DNA of 64,000 bases from CAYNVQ01 sp964400735 (GTDB lineage Bacteria > Acidobacteriota > Aminicenantia > Aminicenantales > Aminicenantaceae): the NCBI GenBank assembly GCA_964400735.1, contig CAYNVQ010000003.1, forward strand, positions 62,001 to 126,000, read 5' to 3'. Of this stretch, positions 61,482-64,000 are shown piece by piece. Position 1 is the stretch's first letter. Every line of letters begins with the position of its first letter. The translations under genes and the position numbers were made by a program. The notes under the pieces are model-generated. The model was not told the DNA's origin and searched no databases. It saw only the letters and a program-made list of their open reading frames with translations.

Positions 61482-61530
61482 TTTGGACTCCTAACTCAAA
61501 TTTGTCTTTAACTCATGCACAATAACTGCA

Positions 61531-62415
61531 CTAAGGCATAGAAGTGGAGGATTCCTTGCTTTTCGCGATGAGCTCTTCGAGGCTAATCTCCCGAAGTCCG
61601 AGCTTCAGCAGATCAGATTCAACGGCCAAATTCTCGTATTGTTTCAATCCCTTTATATTGTTGCTGTTGATCTTAACCTTAAGGAAGGGAATTCTCTCCA
61701 GGATGAGAACAGCTGACAATACAGCTCCATAAGGGACAGGAAGGAAAAAGCGCCTCAAACCATACTCCTTTTTTATGGTTTGCATCATCCCCCGCAAAGT
61801 AGTGGGTTTTGGCTGAAAGATATTCCAAATTACTCCTTTTGGCAGGATGTCCTGCTTGTCGATAAAATACCGGACAGCCTTGCAGATATCCTCGATCCCC
61901 AGAAAATAGACCAAAAATCGGCCTCTGCCGATTAGAGGCAAGATAGGCCATCTTTTAACTGTCTGGACTATTCTTCCAAAGAATCCTCCATTTCCGATGA
62001 CCATTCCCAGCCGGAGCACAACCTGGTGGATATGCAAAAAATATTTTTCGGTTTCATACTTCAGTTTTCCATAGACCGAGTTTGCATCCTCATGCGCAGA
62101 AATCGAGCTCAAGAATATCTGTAAAGGCACGGCTTTTTGTCGAGCCTCTTCAGCCCACAGCTTGGTTCCTTCGACATTTATCTTGAATTCATCCTTTCCC
62201 ATATGATAAGCGCAGTGGATAAAAGCTCCCAATCTTTCCCTATCGAAAACATCTTCCAAGGATTCTAGCAACCTTCTTCTGTAGAACACATCCAGGTGTT
62301 TGTTCTCTTTCTCTTCGATGTCGACACCGATTATCTTCCAGCCCGTTTCTTTTAAGCTTTTTGCGAGGTTGTGTCCGATGAATCCGTTTACTCCTGAGAT
62401 TAAAACCGTCTTCAT
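61531..62415 (-). CDS. NAD-dependent epimerase/dehydratase (extended SDR)
   Basis: A 294-aa extended short-chain dehydrogenase/reductase. The NAD(P)-binding motif is SGVNGFIGHNLA at residues 6-17, with an acidic residue after the second strand (GVDIEE). The catalytic region has SSISAHED and the Y-x-x-x-K pair in SVYGKLKYE. Members act on nucleotide sugars or other small substrates; the short C-terminal part with MVIGNGGF is common in sugar epimerase-like proteins of polysaccharide loci. The gene starts 3 bp after the oxidoreductase stop, so the two form an operon and may act on the same sugar. Confidence 0.83.
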   Translation of the reverse strand: MKTVLISGVNGFIGHNLAKSLKETGWKIIGVDIEEKENKHLDVFYRRRLLESLEDVFDRERLGAFIHCAYHMGKDEFKINVEGTKLWAEEARQKAVPLQIFLSSISAHEDANSVYGKLKYETEKYFLHIHQVVLRLGMVIGNGGFFGRIVQTVKRWPILPLIGRGRFLVYFLGIEDICKAVRYFIDKQDILPKGVIWNIFQPKPTTLRGMMQTIKKEYGLRRFFLPVPYGAVLSAVLILERIPFLKVKINSNNIKGLKQYENLAVESDLLKLGLREISLEELIAKSKESSTSMP

Positions 62416-62418
62416 TTT

Positions 62419-64000
62419 CTATCCTATTAAACTCTGTACCACATGATCGGCAACCCTCATAGCGTTTGCCATCACGGCAAAGGAAAAATTTTTGGCCGAC
62501 AGTCTAGGGAAAACTGATCCATCAACCACATACACATCTGGCTCCCCATACAATTCTCCGAACCGGTTACACTGATAAGGATTTTTCGGCCTTTCGACCA
62601 TGGGAAGCGTTCCTGCATAATGGATTCCCAGGCCATTCGATATTCTCACAACTAAAAACGCAAAGGTTACAGTTCCTAATATTCGAAATATTTTAATAAC
62701 CTTTTTGATAAGCTGTTTATTTACTTGGTTGTTTCTCCCCACGATTTCAAGTCCGCCATCGTGGCTTAAAGAAAGTGAAGCTCCGGTTTCGGGTTTAGCC
62801 GGTAAATAGAGTTGAAGGACCATCATGGCAGGAAGAAGGTATTTGATCATTCTGATATTGTCTGCGGCCGCAAAAGGAAAACTTGAATAAAATTCTGCCC
62901 TTGCTGGCGAAGTCAAATCCAGGATACTCCCGTGAGAGTAATCTTGATCCGGAGAAGGATCATAGACAAAACTCAATTGAGTCAAACCAAAAGAGCTTTT
63001 CTCGAGCTTATTTCCAATCATTTTGGGGACTAAAAACGGGAATTGGAGAGCTTTGTTGTCCAGAAGAGTCAGTTTCGATTTGTAATCATTTCTCGAGGCC
63101 AAGGCAAGCTTTGCGTTTCCCACAGCTCCTGCTGCCAAAATGAGCTTTTTACACTCAAAGGAGATTCTTTTTCTATCATTTATAGACATCGCCTCGACTA
63201 CAATGGTGCCGTTCCGGCGATGCCAGGATTTTGCCAACAAGCCTTTCCTGTATTCCACATCTCCTCTACCAATAAGCTTTTCCAAGGTCAAGGAAGGGTA
63301 ATACAAATAGGGAAGGTGGGGTTGCCAAAATTCCAGGTTGCTGTATTCACAAGCTGTTCTCCCCCCCATTTCCTCGGTCAGAACGGCGAGTCTGGGCCTT
63401 CCGATAAAAACACCCCTTCTGTTTAATCTTGTTTTTTTTTCGAGATATTTTCTGTAGAGAGCCGCTGCATTTTCTGATAGTCTGAGTGGCCGTTGGAGGA
63501 GATGGTCCGTGCCAAAATAGGGGGTTAAATCATCGTTTTCTCCGCTTATTCCCATTTCCTTGGTGAGCCTGTCATAATAGGGGGTCAACTCGTGTGATTC
63601 GAGGGGAAAGCCATCAAGGTCCCTCGAGGTGAATCGCATAACACCTGCTCCCCACGCATTAGCCAATCCTCCCTGAGCAAAGCTCTGCACAAGAGTAAAG
63701 TTAGTTTCTCTGACAGGGGAGAGCTCTTGCGACCGATCCGTCACAAAGCTCAGTCTCGGTGCTGTCAACTTGGCAGGAACTGGTTTTTGTTCCCTTTCGA
63801 GGTTACGCAGACCTTCGAAATTATTCCCGATTATAAGGTCAAAACATTCGTTTTCATCACAATAATCATACAGATTTTTCTTTATGGGCGGCTCTATCGG
63901 CGGCATGAAACCGACATCTACCATACACGCATGTATCCCCCTCTCTGCCAATTGAAGGGCAGCAGACGTGCCGGCGATGCCCGATCCAATTATCAACACG
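62419..64000 (-). CDS. GMC-type FAD-dependent oxidoreductase, 5' end outside the window
   Basis: The frame is open to the window edge. Its first residues are already the FAD-binding Rossmann motif LIIGSGIAGTSAA, so a few codons of the N-terminus lie beyond 64000. At least 526 residues are present. The central part has the LAAGAVGNAKLAL segment of GMC proteins, and the C-terminal GMC_oxred_C domain has the His in GLGIHYAGTLPM and the AKNFSFAVMANAMRVAD end. GMC enzymes oxidise alcohols, often sugars. Co-transcribed with the epimerase gene, it could oxidise a sugar hydroxyl for later epimerisation. The substrate is unknown. Confidence 0.85.
   Translation of the reverse strand, partial: VLIIGSGIAGTSAALQLAERGIHACMVDVGFMPPIEPPIKKNLYDYCDENECFDLIIGNNFEGLRNLEREQKPVPAKLTAPRLSFVTDRSQELSPVRETNFTLVQSFAQGGLANAWGAGVMRFTSRDLDGFPLESHELTPYYDRLTKEMGISGENDDLTPYFGTDHLLQRPLRLSENAAALYRKYLEKKTRLNRRGVFIGRPRLAVLTEEMGGRTACEYSNLEFWQPHLPYLYYPSLTLEKLIGRGDVEYRKGLLAKSWHRRNGTIVVEAMSINDRKRISFECKKLILAAGAVGNAKLALASRNDYKSKLTLLDNKALQFPFLVPKMIGNKLEKSSFGLTQLSFVYDPSPDQDYSHGSILDLTSPARAEFYSSFPFAAADNIRMIKYLLPAMMVLQLYLPAKPETGASLSLSHDGGLEIVGRNNQVNKQLIKKVIKIFRILGTVTFAFLVVRISNGLGIHYAGTLPMVERPKNPYQCNRFGELYGEPDVYVVDGSVFPRLSAKNFSFAVMANAMRVADHVVQSLIG

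Overview
The window looks like a chromosomal segment of a Gram-negative, non-model bacterium. An AMIN-domain outer-membrane barrel, many lipoprotein and Tat signals and large exported beta-propeller proteins indicate a diderm. The exported sortilin-type propeller protein and the run of sulfatase-fold proteins ending in an LK(S/A)LGY tail remind me of Acidobacteriota or candidate phylum Aminicenantes. That placement is an inference from gene style only, and no rRNA or ribosomal protein gene is present to test it. No CRISPR array, complete insertion sequence or convincing tRNA was seen.

Layout. (1) 1-21.6 kb is compact core genome: KtrB/KtrA potassium uptake, an MrfA/YprA-type repair helicase, UvrA, a 1149-aa exported Asp-box propeller protein, HolB-RicT, an ECF sigma factor with its anti-sigma factor, an HD-GYP protein, a fused LutB/LutA-type iron-sulfur protein, FtsK and RsmA/KsgA. 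(2) 21.7-51.3 kb is a visibly AT-richer surface island. It holds an SGNH hydrolase, six alkaline-phosphatase-superfamily (sulfatase-fold) enzymes, three large GT-C-like membrane proteins, an amidohydrolase, two paralogous propeller/BACON-like proteins, an AMIN-barrel protein, a TolB-like propeller lipoprotein and a transposase remnant. Five of the six sulfatase-fold proteins carry Thr instead of Cys at the nucleophile position. (3) 51.3-57.1 kb is loosely packed: a DUF5989-carbamoyltransferase-SxtJ trio, a UbiA-type polyprenyl-phosphate phosphoribosyltransferase and a frameshifted DUF362-type pseudogene. (4) 57.1-64 kb holds glycan genes: a GT-C transferase, a GT2 polyprenyl-phosphate sugar synthase, a B12-binding radical SAM enzyme, an NAD-dependent epimerase and a GMC-type oxidoreductase cut by the window end.

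How it may fit together (inference): UbiA and GT2 would make polyprenyl-phosphate-linked sugar donors, the epimerase and flavoprotein could modify them, GT-C proteins would use them outside the membrane, and the carbamoyltransferase trio, the Thr-type enzymes and the SGNH hydrolase would decorate or trim the glycan. The propeller/BACON proteins could bind it.

Regulatory sequence: several genes (uvrA, ftsK, the ECF sigma gene, one sulfatase-fold gene, ubiA) have a -10 box only 6-8 nt before the start codon and no Shine-Dalgarno, which suggests leaderless mRNAs. Others have strong Shine-Dalgarno sites. Two families of short dispersed intergenic repeats are present, with three recognisable copies each.
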